From assembly GCA_963792815.1 (NCBI GenBank), contig CAWBXR010000011.1:319653-383652 (forward strand): a stretch of DNA of 64,000 nt. The letters run 5' to 3'. A model generated the notes under the pieces. The model searched no databases. It had not been told where the DNA came from and saw nothing but the letters and a program-made list of their open reading frames with translations. Positions 27,955 through 36,078 of the stretch are shown piece by piece. Position 1 is the stretch's first letter, and each line of letters begins with the position of its first letter. The stretch comes from JARRPM01 sp963792815. Its GTDB lineage: Bacteria > Pseudomonadota > Gammaproteobacteria > Pseudomonadales > Halieaceae. The translations under genes and the position numbers were made by a program.

Positions 27955-28424
27955 TGCGGATAAGCGTTATCGCCGTCGGTACCAGGATGCCGTCCTGGGT
28001 CACCCAGGCAGTAGAAGAGTACAGCCGGCGAATGCCCCGGGAACTCAAGCTGCTCTGGCGGGAGATTCCGCTGGCGCGACGAGCGCAGGGCGCAACGGCG
28101 GAGCAGTTGAGCGCGCGGGAGGGAGAGCAGCAGCTGAAGGCTGTCCCCCCCGGTGACAAGGTCATAGCCCTGGATGTACTGGGCAAGCGCATCACCACCG
28201 CGCAGCTGGCACAGCAGCTGGAGGCGTGGCAGATGTCAGGGGACAACTACAGCCTGCTGATTGGCGGCCCCGACGGACTCTCTCCCCAGTGCCTGGGCAG
28301 GGCCACCGCGCGCTGGTCACTCAGTGACCTGACCCTGCCTCATCCGCTGGTGCGGGTGATATTGGCCGAACAGCTGTACCGGGCTTGGACAATCACTGTC
28401 AACCACCCGTATCATCGCGAATAG
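27954..28424 (+). CDS. rlmH: 23S rRNA (pseudouridine-1915 N3)-methyltransferase
   Basis: 156 residues, the standard SPOUT-class length. MRISVIAVGTRMPSWVTQAVEEYSRRMPRELKL at the N-terminus, VIALDVLGKRITT in the middle, the SAM-binding knot LLIGGPDGLSPQCLGRA, and the end LVRVILAEQLYRAWTITVNHPYHRE are all diagnostic. It methylates pseudouridine 1915 in helix 69 of 23S rRNA. It is translationally coupled to rsfS and followed 19 bp later by mrdA. Confidence 0.96.
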   Translation: MRISVIAVGTRMPSWVTQAVEEYSRRMPRELKLLWREIPLARRAQGATAEQLSAREGEQQLKAVPPGDKVIALDVLGKRITTAQLAQQLEAWQMSGDNYSLLIGGPDGLSPQCLGRATARWSLSDLTLPHPLVRVILAEQLYRAWTITVNHPYHRE

Positions 28425-28443
28425 CTTTTCAGCAGACTATTAG

Positions 28444-30294
28444 ATGCCGCCACAGCATATCCAGCTCAAGGATTCGCACCGCGAAACCAGGATCAACAAC
28501 GCCCGTACGGTCATCGCCATTCTCCTGGTCATCGGCCTGCTGGCCGTGGTCCTGGCGCGCTACCATTCTTTACAGATCACCGATTACGAGGTGTACCGCA
28601 CCGAGTCCGAACGCAACCGGGTGCAACTGCAGCCCCTGCCGCCCAAGCGCGGATTGATTTACGACCGCAACGGCGTCCTGTTGGCGGACAACCGCCCCAG
28701 TTACATGCTGTCGATAGTGCGTGAGCAGGTCCCCGACCTGGAGGCAACCCTGGCGGAATTGCGCGAGTTGATGCCGATCAGCGACGGGGACCTGGACAAT
28801 TTCCAGAAGAAACTGGCGCGTCGGCGTCCCTACGAGGCGGTGCCCCTGCGCTTTCGCCTCACCGAGGCCGAGCAGGCGCGCCTGGCTGTCAACCGCTACC
28901 ACCTGCCGGGCGTGGTGGTGGATGCCCAGCTGCTGCGCTACTACCCCCACGGCGAGTTGTTCTCCCACGCCGTTGGCTACGTCGGCCGGATCAACGAGCA
29001 GGAAGTGCTGGACCTGGATGAGTCGGACTACCGTGGCACCTTTCATGTCGGCAAGGTGGGGGTGGAGAAATATTACGAGGATATCCTGCATGGGGATGTG
29101 GGATACCAGAATGTCGAGACCAATGCCCACGGCCGGGTGCTGAGGGTTTTGGAGCGTTTTGACCCCAAGCCCGGCTCGGACCTTGTGCTGAATCTCGATA
29201 TCCGCATACAGCGGGCGGCGGACGAGGCCCTGGGGGACCGGCGCGGCGCTGTCGTGGCTATCGATCCGCTGACCGGGGGGGTGCTGGCGCTGGTATCCAA
29301 GCCGGGGTATGACACCAACCTGTTCGTCAACGGCATCAGTTCGGCGGACTACAGTGCACTGCGGGATTCCCTCGATGTGCCGCTGTTCAATCGCGCCATC
29401 CAGGGTCAGTTCCCGCCGGGCTCCACGATCAAGCCCTTCATGTCCATGGCGGGTCTGGAGTCCGGCCTGGTGACCCCCCAGACAACGGTGCCCGACCCGG
29501 GCTGGTACAGCCTGCCCGGTGATTCGCGCAAGTACCGCGACTGGATTTTGCGTATTAGGGGTACCGGCCACGCCGCGCGGGTGGACATGAAAATGGCGAT
29601 CGCCGAGTCCTGCGATGTCTACTTTTACGACCTTGCGCGGCGCCTGACTATCGATCGCATGTACGACTACCTCAGGCCTTTTGGCCTGGGCGAGCGCACC
29701 GGGATTGATACCACCAATGAACGGCGCGGGGTGCTGCCCTCGACTCGCTGGAAACGCGACGCCATGGGCCAGCCCTGGTATCCCGGGGAGACTATCAGCG
29801 CGGGCATCGGCCAGGGCTATATGCTTACCTCACCCATGCAGCTTGCCGTGGCCACCAGCGTGCTGGCCAGCAAGGGGGTGCGCCACACCCCCAGGCTGCT
29901 CGCCGCTGTCGATGGCGAGCCGGTGGCGGCGCCATTGTTGGAACCCATCGTTGTGCCCGATGAATTCTGGGACGCGATCTATGAAGGGATGATCGAGGTG
30001 GTGCACGGCCAGCGCGGCACCGCCAAGGCGCTGGCCAAGGACATCCAGTACGTCATGGCCGGCAAGACCGGCACCGCCCAGGTTATCGGTATCGCCCAGG
30101 GCTCCGTCTACAACGAGGCGGAAGTCGCGGAGCGCCACCGCCACCACGGCCTTTTCATCGCCTTTGCCCCGGCCGAGGCGCCGACGATCGCAGTGGCCAT
30201 CATTGTCGAAAACGGCGGTGGCAGCTCGGCGGCTTCACCGATCGCCCGCAAGGTTATCGATACCTGGTTGTTCGGGGAGGCCGCGGATGGCTGA
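28444..30294 (+). CDS. mrdA: Penicillin-binding protein 2, elongasome transpeptidase
   Basis: 616 residues. One N-terminal membrane segment (TVIAILLVIGLLAVVLARYHSLQI) anchors the protein; a PBP dimer domain follows (PKRGLIYDRNGVLLADN), then the transpeptidase domain with S-x-x-K in PPGSTIKPF, S-x-N equivalent SCD in AESCDVYFYD, and K-T-G in MAGKTGTAQV. It crosslinks peptidoglycan in side-wall elongation with the RodA glycosyltransferase encoded immediately downstream (8 bp overlap). Length and order match the gammaproteobacterial mrdA-rodA pair. Confidence 0.97.
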   Translation: MPPQHIQLKDSHRETRINNARTVIAILLVIGLLAVVLARYHSLQITDYEVYRTESERNRVQLQPLPPKRGLIYDRNGVLLADNRPSYMLSIVREQVPDLEATLAELRELMPISDGDLDNFQKKLARRRPYEAVPLRFRLTEAEQARLAVNRYHLPGVVVDAQLLRYYPHGELFSHAVGYVGRINEQEVLDLDESDYRGTFHVGKVGVEKYYEDILHGDVGYQNVETNAHGRVLRVLERFDPKPGSDLVLNLDIRIQRAADEALGDRRGAVVAIDPLTGGVLALVSKPGYDTNLFVNGISSADYSALRDSLDVPLFNRAIQGQFPPGSTIKPFMSMAGLESGLVTPQTTVPDPGWYSLPGDSRKYRDWILRIRGTGHAARVDMKMAIAESCDVYFYDLARRLTIDRMYDYLRPFGLGERTGIDTTNERRGVLPSTRWKRDAMGQPWYPGETISAGIGQGYMLTSPMQLAVATSVLASKGVRHTPRLLAAVDGEPVAAPLLEPIVVPDEFWDAIYEGMIEVVHGQRGTAKALAKDIQYVMAGKTGTAQVIGIAQGSVYNEAEVAERHRHHGLFIAFAPAEAPTIAVAIIVENGGGSSAASPIARKVIDTWLFGEAADG

Positions 30295-31429
30295 CTACCT
30301 GCGCCAGATGCCGCACCAGGGTTCGGCAGACCTGGCCCGCCGGCCCAGCGCCGCCATGCGCTTTCACATCGACATCCCTCTGGTGCTGCTGTTGCTGGCG
30401 CTGACGGCCTATGGCCTTGTCGTCCTCTACAGCGGTTCCGGCAAGGATATGGGCGCGGTTATCCGGCAGGTTCGCTACTTCCTGCTGGCCTACTTCGTAA
30501 TGTTCGCGATTGCGCAGTTGAGCCTGGCGCGGATCATGCGCTGGGCACCCTGGTTTTACCTGGTGGGCCTGGGGATGCTGGTGGCGGTGATGCTGTTCGG
30601 GGTGGGCGCGAAAGGCGCCCAGCGGTGGCTGTCGCTCGGTGGGTTTCGCTTCCAGCCCTCGGAAATCATGAAACTCATGTTGCCCCTCACCATTGCCGCC
30701 TACCTGGCGGATCGCAGCCTGCCGCCGCGCTTTTTTCCCATCCTGGTGTGCCTGGCCCTGATGGGGGTGCCCGCGGTGCTGATATTGCAGCAACCCGACC
30801 TGGGTACCGCGCTGCTGATTGCCGCCAGTGGCTTGTTCGTGTTGTTCATGGCGGGCCTGGGCTGGCGCTATATACTGGGTGCGGTGGTGCTCGCCGGCGC
30901 CTCCGCCTGGCCCGCCTGGATGTTTGTGCTCAAGGACTACCAGAAACAGCGGATCCTCACCATGCTGGACCCGGAAAGCGACAAGCTCGGGGCGGGCTGG
31001 AATATCATCCAGTCGAAGACCGCCATCGGCTCCGGGGGCTGGGAGGGCAAGGGCTGGACGAGCGGCACCCAGTCCCACCTGGATTTCCTGCCCGAGAGTC
31101 ATACGGATTTTATTATCGCGGTCCTGTCCGAGGAGTTCGGCCTGCGCGGGGTGCTGGTATTGATGAGCCTCTACCTGTTGATTCTGTTGCGGGGCTTCTG
31201 GATAGGCGTCCGGGCCCGGACCAGTTTCGGTAGAATGATGGCTGGCAGCCTTACGCTGACGTTTTTCGTCTATATCTTTGTTAATATGGGCATGGTCGCC
31301 GGGCTGCTGCCGGTGGTGGGGGTACCTCTGCCGCTGGTGAGTGCCGGAGGGACTTCGATTGTCACTTTGATGGCGGGTTTTGGTGTCCTGATGGCGATCA
31401 GCACCGAAAAATCCACGGGGCACCGGTGA
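30287..31429 (+). CDS. rodA: RodA, SEDS-family peptidoglycan glycosyltransferase
   Basis: 380 residues from ATG 30287, within the last codons of mrdA. Ten hydrophobic segments; the SEDS signatures include GAKGAQRWLSLGGFRFQPSEIMKL, QPDLGTALLIAASGLFVLFMAGL, KTAIGSGGWEGKGWTSGTQSHLDFLPESHTDFIIAVLSEEFG and the end VVGVPLPLVSAGGTSIVTLMAGFGVLM. It polymerises lipid II with PBP2 in the elongasome. A longer upstream reading frame exists but overlaps mrdA without family features. Confidence 0.96.
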   Translation: MADYLRQMPHQGSADLARRPSAAMRFHIDIPLVLLLLALTAYGLVVLYSGSGKDMGAVIRQVRYFLLAYFVMFAIAQLSLARIMRWAPWFYLVGLGMLVAVMLFGVGAKGAQRWLSLGGFRFQPSEIMKLMLPLTIAAYLADRSLPPRFFPILVCLALMGVPAVLILQQPDLGTALLIAASGLFVLFMAGLGWRYILGAVVLAGASAWPAWMFVLKDYQKQRILTMLDPESDKLGAGWNIIQSKTAIGSGGWEGKGWTSGTQSHLDFLPESHTDFIIAVLSEEFGLRGVLVLMSLYLLILLRGFWIGVRARTSFGRMMAGSLTLTFFVYIFVNMGMVAGLLPVVGVPLPLVSAGGTSIVTLMAGFGVLMAISTEKSTGHR

Positions 31430-31487
31430 CGGGCATGGGCCAGTTGTCGGCATTTGTTTTTCTCAAGCAATAAGCGAGTAGTAGAGT

Positions 31488-32483
31488 ATGTCAGTAAGAC
31501 TGAAGTTTGCCCTGGTGGTTGCCTGCCTCTGGAGCGCGCTCTCCTGCGCTGCGGATAATTATTCCGTTCACCCGTCAGCACTGGCCCTGGTGGATGAACT
31601 TGTTGAAGAGCAGGGCTTCGATCGCGAGGAGTTGCTGGTAGTCTTCAGCTCGGCGCAACGGCAGGAGAGCATCCTCACCGCCATCGCCCGCCCCGCAGAG
31701 AAGAGCAAGCCCTGGTATGAATACCGGGAAATTTTCCTCAATGACAAGCGGCTGGAGCAGGGCCTGGAGTTCTACGCGGAGCACCGGGCTACGCTGGAAA
31801 GAGCCGAGCGCGAGACTGGCGTGCCGGCGGAGATTATCGTCGCGATTATCGGGGTCGAAACCTATTACGGGCGCATTGCCGGCAGCTACCGGGTGATCGA
31901 TGCCCTTTCCACCCTGGCTTTCGACTACCCGCCCCGCTCGGAATTTTTCACCGGGGAGCTGAAAAGCTACCTGATCCTGACCCGCCAGCAGGGTTTCGAT
32001 CCACTGTCGCTGAAAGGCTCCTATGCCGGCGCCATGGGCTACGGCCAGTTCATGCCGAGCAGTTTCCTCGGTTACGCGGTAGATTTTGACGGCGACGGCG
32101 TCGCGGATATCTGGAATAACCCGGTGGATGCGATAGGCAGCGTTGCGAATTACTTCAAGCAGCACGGCTGGCGCAAGGGCGATGCGGTGGTGTCAGGGGC
32201 GACTGTCAAGGGCGAGGTGCCGCTGCAGTGGTTCGTCCAGGGCAGGAAAAACCTCAAGCCGGAACACACGGTGGGTGAATTCGCCAGTGTCGGCGTGATG
32301 TCGGATCAACCCATGCCCGCGGACACTCTCGCCTCCGCCATGCAGTTCGAGCTCAAGAAGGGCTATGAGTACTGGCTGGGATTCCACAATTTCTATGTGA
32401 TTACCCGCTATAACCACAGCGCAATGTACGCCATGTGTGTACACCAGCTGAGCCAGCGCATCGCAGCGCAGGTCACGCCGTGA
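31488..32483 (+). CDS. mltB: Lytic murein transglycosylase B
   Basis: 331 residues with an N-terminal signal (LKFALVVACLWSALSCAAD); the Cys is not in a good lipobox, so a soluble periplasmic form is as likely as a lipoprotein. The catalytic Glu is E124 in IIGVETYYGRIAGSYRVIDALSTLAFDYPPRSEFF; LKGSYAGAMGYGQFMPSSFLGYAVDFDGDG and IGSVANYFKQHGW are SLT_2/MltB motifs. It cleaves peptidoglycan glycan strands to 1,6-anhydro-muropeptides. The stop overlaps the rlpA start (GTGA at 32480-32483). Confidence 0.95.
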   Translation: MSVRLKFALVVACLWSALSCAADNYSVHPSALALVDELVEEQGFDREELLVVFSSAQRQESILTAIARPAEKSKPWYEYREIFLNDKRLEQGLEFYAEHRATLERAERETGVPAEIIVAIIGVETYYGRIAGSYRVIDALSTLAFDYPPRSEFFTGELKSYLILTRQQGFDPLSLKGSYAGAMGYGQFMPSSFLGYAVDFDGDGVADIWNNPVDAIGSVANYFKQHGWRKGDAVVSGATVKGEVPLQWFVQGRKNLKPEHTVGEFASVGVMSDQPMPADTLASAMQFELKKGYEYWLGFHNFYVITRYNHSAMYAMCVHQLSQRIAAQVTP

Positions 32484-33319
32484 TCCCGCGTCGATTATTG
32501 TGGCTGGCAGCCCTGCTTGCCGTTGTCATAGCCGCCTGTACCACCCAGCCGGAGCCTGCAAAACCCGGGCCCGATACGCCGGACACCGCGAGCGCGCCAT
32601 CCCGTTACCAGCATGCCCGTGACAGCGCCCCGCCGCGGCCGATTGATCCGGCCGATGTGCGCGATGCGGTACCGCGGCCCGATCCCATTCTGTCCGTCGG
32701 CAACGCCAGCCCCTACACTATCGACGGCGTCACCTACGAGGTGCTGGACAACCACAAGGGCTACCGGATGCGGGGAACCGCCTCCTGGTACGGCGCCAAA
32801 TTCCATGGACACGAGACATCAAACGGCGAGATCTATGACCTGTACCAGGCCAGCGCCGCGCACAAAACCCTCCCGATTCCCTGTTACGCCAGGGTCACCA
32901 ACCTCGACAACGGCAAGAGCATCGTGGTGCGGGTCAACGACCGGGGGCCGTTTCATTCCGACCGCCTGATCGACCTGTCCTACGGCGCAGCGGTCAAGCT
33001 GGGCTATATGGAAGCCGGCACTGCCCCGGTTGAGGTGCAGGTACTGGACGTGGTCGGTGTCGATGATCGCCGCGGCACTGTCGCCGGTGACTACCGCTTT
33101 CTGCAGCTGGGGGCCTACAGCTCGAAGAATTCCGCCCTGGGCCTGCAGGACAAGCTGCAGGAACTGCTGTCTCCCCCGGTATTTTTAAGCGAGGTGGAGG
33201 CAGGGGGCAACCTGCTGTACCGGGTGCGCATAGGCCCGATGTCGGGCCAGGGTGAGATCGAGTCCGTGCAGGAACAGCTGCGTATGGCAGGCTACGACGG
33301 CGGCCAGCCGCTGCCCTAG
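32480..33319 (+). CDS. rlpA: RlpA septal lytic transglycosylase lipoprotein (DPBB + SPOR)
   Basis: 279 residues from GTG 32480. A lipoprotein signal with lipobox IAAC (Cys 20) is followed by a proline-rich linker, then the double-psi beta-barrel domain (GTASWYGAKFHGHETSNGEIYD, LPIPCYARVTNLDNGKSIVVRVNDRGPF, IDLSYGAAVKLG) with the conserved catalytic-type His and Asp, and a C-terminal SPOR domain (YRFLQLGAYSSKNSALGLQDKLQELL) that binds denuded glycans. In Pseudomonas, RlpA cleaves such naked strands at the septum. It sits between mltB and dacA as in many gammaproteobacteria. Confidence 0.95.
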   Translation: MIPRRLLWLAALLAVVIAACTTQPEPAKPGPDTPDTASAPSRYQHARDSAPPRPIDPADVRDAVPRPDPILSVGNASPYTIDGVTYEVLDNHKGYRMRGTASWYGAKFHGHETSNGEIYDLYQASAAHKTLPIPCYARVTNLDNGKSIVVRVNDRGPFHSDRLIDLSYGAAVKLGYMEAGTAPVEVQVLDVVGVDDRRGTVAGDYRFLQLGAYSSKNSALGLQDKLQELLSPPVFLSEVEAGGNLLYRVRIGPMSGQGEIESVQEQLRMAGYDGGQPLP

Positions 33320-33460
33320 GGTCTCCCTGGCGGTTTCGAGCTAAAGCCAGAGGCGTTATCCGATGGCAGGGAGTGCCTGATTTCTGGCCGTTTCTTTCGC
33401 TGCAGTCGCGCATGGGTTAACATGCGCTCCTTCCCGCAATACCCACGGTTCCCGCCTTTT

Positions 33461-34621
33461 ATGATGAAAAAGCTGCTTTTACCCCTGTTGACCATGCTGG
33501 CCCTGAGCGCCCAGGCGCAGGACAGCGTGCCCTCGCCCCCGCAGATCGAGGCAACGGCCTATATCCTGATAGATGCCACCAGCGGTGCGGTGCTGGCTGA
33601 GCACAATGCCGATGTGCCCCTGCCCCCGGCGAGCCTCACCAAGATGATGACCACCTACGTCCTGGCGATCGAGATGGAAGCCGGGCGCATTCGCAAGGAC
33701 GATATGGTAACGGTCAGCGAAAATGCCTGGTCACAGAATCCGATCTTCGCCGGCTCCTCGCTGATGTGGATAGAGCCGGGCAAGGATGTGAGTATCGAGG
33801 ACCTCGAGTGGGGTATCGTGATTTCCTCTGGCAACGATGCCACCGTGGCGGTGGCGGAGCACGTGGCCGGCAGCGAAGCAGTCTTTGCGGAAATGATGAA
33901 CACCCAGGCCGAGGCGCTTGGCATGAAGGGCTCCTATTTCGTGAACTCCCACGGCCTGCCTCATCCGGACCACGTGGTAACCACCCGTGACCTCGCCACC
34001 CTGGCCAATGCGATCATCACCCGCTTTCCCGAGCACTACGCGATCTACAAGGAACCGGAATTCACCTACAACAATATCAGGCAGTACAACCGCAACACCC
34101 TGCTCGGCGAGGACCCGTCTGTGGACGGCCTGAAAACCGGTCATACCGCAGAGGCGGGGTATTGCCTGGTGGCCTCGGCCAAACGCCGCGACATGCGCCT
34201 GATTTCGGTGGTTATGGGTACCAAGAGCACCAAGGCGCGCAAGAACGAGACCCGCAGCCTGCTCAATTACGGTTTCCGCTTCTTTGAAACCGCCGAGGTA
34301 TACGGCCCCAGGCAGGAGCTGGAAAAACCCCGGATCTGGAAGGGCCAGCAGGACTATGTGCCAGTCGGTCTTATTGACCCCACCGTGCTCACCCTGCCGC
34401 GGGGTAAATCCAAGGGCCTTGTCACCACCGTGGAACTCGAACCGCAACTGGTGGCGCCTCTCGCCGTGGGTGACCCGGTGGGTACTGTGATCCTCAGCGT
34501 CGAGGGGGAAACCGTTTTTCAGGCACCGGTGGTCGCACTGGAGGCTGTGGAGCCCGGTGGATTCCTGGCCCGCCTCTGGGACTCGATCATGATGTGGATA
34601 ACCGGCCTGTTCGCGACCTGA
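33461..34621 (+). CDS. dacA: D-alanyl-D-alanine carboxypeptidase (PBP5/6 type)
   Basis: 386 residues from ATG 33461 (33464 is equally possible); an upstream start at 33422 would put a polar stretch ahead of the signal peptide MMKKLLLPLLTMLALSAQAQ. Serine-peptidase motifs: SLTKMM (S-x-x-K), SGNDATVAVAEH (S-x-N) and DGLKTGHTAEAGYCLVASA (K-T-G). The C-terminus ends in an amphipathic helix (LARLWDSIMMWITGLFAT) that anchors PBP5 to the outer leaflet of the inner membrane. It trims the terminal D-Ala from pentapeptides. Confidence 0.96.
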   Translation: MMKKLLLPLLTMLALSAQAQDSVPSPPQIEATAYILIDATSGAVLAEHNADVPLPPASLTKMMTTYVLAIEMEAGRIRKDDMVTVSENAWSQNPIFAGSSLMWIEPGKDVSIEDLEWGIVISSGNDATVAVAEHVAGSEAVFAEMMNTQAEALGMKGSYFVNSHGLPHPDHVVTTRDLATLANAIITRFPEHYAIYKEPEFTYNNIRQYNRNTLLGEDPSVDGLKTGHTAEAGYCLVASAKRRDMRLISVVMGTKSTKARKNETRSLLNYGFRFFETAEVYGPRQELEKPRIWKGQQDYVPVGLIDPTVLTLPRGKSKGLVTTVELEPQLVAPLAVGDPVGTVILSVEGETVFQAPVVALEAVEPGGFLARLWDSIMMWITGLFAT

Positions 34622-34646
34622 GATAAATCCAGCCAGGAGACGTGCC

Positions 34647-34913
34647 ATGGAGCAGGAGCCCCCGAGAATAGAATTTCCCTGTGACTATCCGATCAAGGTG
34701 CTGGCCCGCAGTTCGGATGACCTCACCGAGGTGATCCTGGAGGTTTTCGAACGGCACGCCCCGGGTTTTGATCGCGCCACCCTCGCCGCCAGGGCTTCCA
34801 GCAAGGGCACCTTTACAGCCATCACAATTGTTATCACCGCCACGGGCCCGGACCAGCTGGAAGCATTGCACCAGGACCTGCTGGGCACCGGCCGGGTTCA
34901 AATGGTCATTTGA
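34647..34913 (+). CDS. ybeD: YbeD-like DUF493 protein
   Basis: 88 residues. IEFPCDYPIKVLARSSDDLTEVILEVFERHAPGFD and SSKGTFTAITIVITATGPDQLEALHQDLLGTGRVQMVI are the family pattern, an ACT-like alpha/beta fold. The family has no firm function, but linkage of ybeD between dacA and lipB is conserved from E. coli. Its TGA overlaps the ATG of lipB (TGATG). Confidence 0.92.
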   Translation: MEQEPPRIEFPCDYPIKVLARSSDDLTEVILEVFERHAPGFDRATLAARASSKGTFTAITIVITATGPDQLEALHQDLLGTGRVQMVI

Positions 34914-35530
34914 TGACTGCCGGGGTGCTGCAGCGTGAGCTGGGCCTGGCGGAGTATGAGCCGACCTTGCAGGCGATGAAGGAGCTCACCGACAGCCGCG
35001 GGCCGGAAGATCCCGACCAGCTGTGGCTGTTGCAGCATCCCCGCGTGTTTACCCAGGGCCAGGCGGGCAGGGCGGAGCACGTACTCGCACCCGGTGATAT
35101 ACCGGTTATCCAGGTCGATCGGGGCGGCCAGGTCACCTATCACGGGCCCGGCCAGTGGGTGTTGTACCTGATGATCGACCTGCGCCGGCGCTCCTGGGGA
35201 GTGCGCGACCTGGTGAATATGATCGAGGGCAGCCTGGTCCAGCTGCTGGCCGAGTACGACATTGCCGCCGCCCCCAATCCAGAGGCCCCGGGGGTTTACG
35301 TCGACGGCGCGAAGATAGCCTCTCTCGGCCTGCGGGTGCGCCGCGGCTGCAGTTACCACGGCCTGTCACTCAATGTGGACATGGATCTGGAGCCTTTCGG
35401 GCGCATCAATCCCTGTGGTTACCAGGGCCTGCAGGTCACCTCGATGGCTCGTCTGCTGCAACCCGGCGGGGTCGATATGGCTGCCGTAGGGCGCCGCCTG
35501 CTGGCGATCGTGGCAGCGCGGCTGGACTAG
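34913..35530 (+). CDS. lipB: Octanoyl-[acyl carrier protein]:protein N-octanoyltransferase
   Basis: 205 residues from ATG 34913; a TTG one codon earlier is also in frame. LipB moves octanoate from ACP to lipoyl domains, the first step of protein lipoylation. Visible are LWLLQHPRVFTQGQAG, VDRGGQVTYHGPGQWVLYLMIDLRR, the catalytic Lys in DGAKIASLGLRVRRGCSYHGLSLNVDMDL and the nucleophilic Cys in INPCGYQGLQVTSM. The partner lipA is not in the window. The gene ends 8 bp before the convergent regA stop. Confidence 0.96.
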   Translation: MTAGVLQRELGLAEYEPTLQAMKELTDSRGPEDPDQLWLLQHPRVFTQGQAGRAEHVLAPGDIPVIQVDRGGQVTYHGPGQWVLYLMIDLRRRSWGVRDLVNMIEGSLVQLLAEYDIAAAPNPEAPGVYVDGAKIASLGLRVRRGCSYHGLSLNVDMDLEPFGRINPCGYQGLQVTSMARLLQPGGVDMAAVGRRLLAIVAARLD

Positions 35531-35538
35531 CCGCCACC

Positions 35539-36078
35539 CTAGCGGCGCACCGGCCGTTTCTGCAATTTGCGTTGCAGTGTACGACGGTGCATTCCCAGGG
35601 CGCGGGCGGTAGCCGAAACGTTGCCCTCGTTTTCCTGCAACACCCGCTGGATATGCTCCCATTCAAGCCGGTCTATCGAGATAGGTTCGCTTGGAACCGG
35701 GGTCTCGGCGGGGTCCGTGCCGCCGGCAAAAGCCGCAAGAACTTCCTCAATCGTAGCCGGCTTGCACAGGTAGTTGGTGGCCCCGGCCCGGGTGGCCTCC
35801 ACCGCGGTCACAATGCTGGAGTAGCCGGTGAGTACCACCAGGGAGGCCCGCGGTGCGGCTTTCAGCAACTGCGGCAGTATCACCAGGCCGGAAATGCCGG
35901 GCATGTTAAGGTCCAGCAGGATGTGGCTGGGCTCGAACCCGGCGCAGGCGGCGAGGGCCTCTTCCGCGCTGCCGCAGCGGTGGGTGACGAAGCCGCGCCG
36001 CTCAAAGCCCCGGGCCATTACACTGGTGAAAGCCGGGTCATCATCCACCAGCAGGATTCGTTGGACCGCGATGCTCAT
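35539..36078 (-). CDS. regA: RegA/PrrA-family response regulator
   Basis: 179 residues from ATG 36078. Receiver domain: ILLVDDDPAF with the acidic pocket, phospho-acceptor Asp 56 in ILLDLNMPG, the Thr of LTGYSS and the Lys of LCKPA. The C-terminus is a Fis-like HTH (EWEHIQRVLQENEGNVSATARALGMHRRTLQRKLQKRP), the RegA/PrrA/RoxR/ActR arrangement. Such regulators control respiration, carbon and nitrogen assimilation and, in some bacteria, photosynthesis in response to redox. Its start overlaps the kinase stop (ATGA), so the pair is co-translated. Confidence 0.93.
   Translation of the reverse strand: MSIAVQRILLVDDDPAFTSVMARGFERRGFVTHRCGSAEEALAACAGFEPSHILLDLNMPGISGLVILPQLLKAAPRASLVVLTGYSSIVTAVEATRAGATNYLCKPATIEEVLAAFAGGTDPAETPVPSEPISIDRLEWEHIQRVLQENEGNVSATARALGMHRRTLQRKLQKRPVRR

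Noticed and set aside
33323..33373. Long-range CTCCCTG/CAGGGAG pairing between rlpA and dacA as a terminator
   Set aside because: The loop exceeds 35 bases and there is no T-tract.
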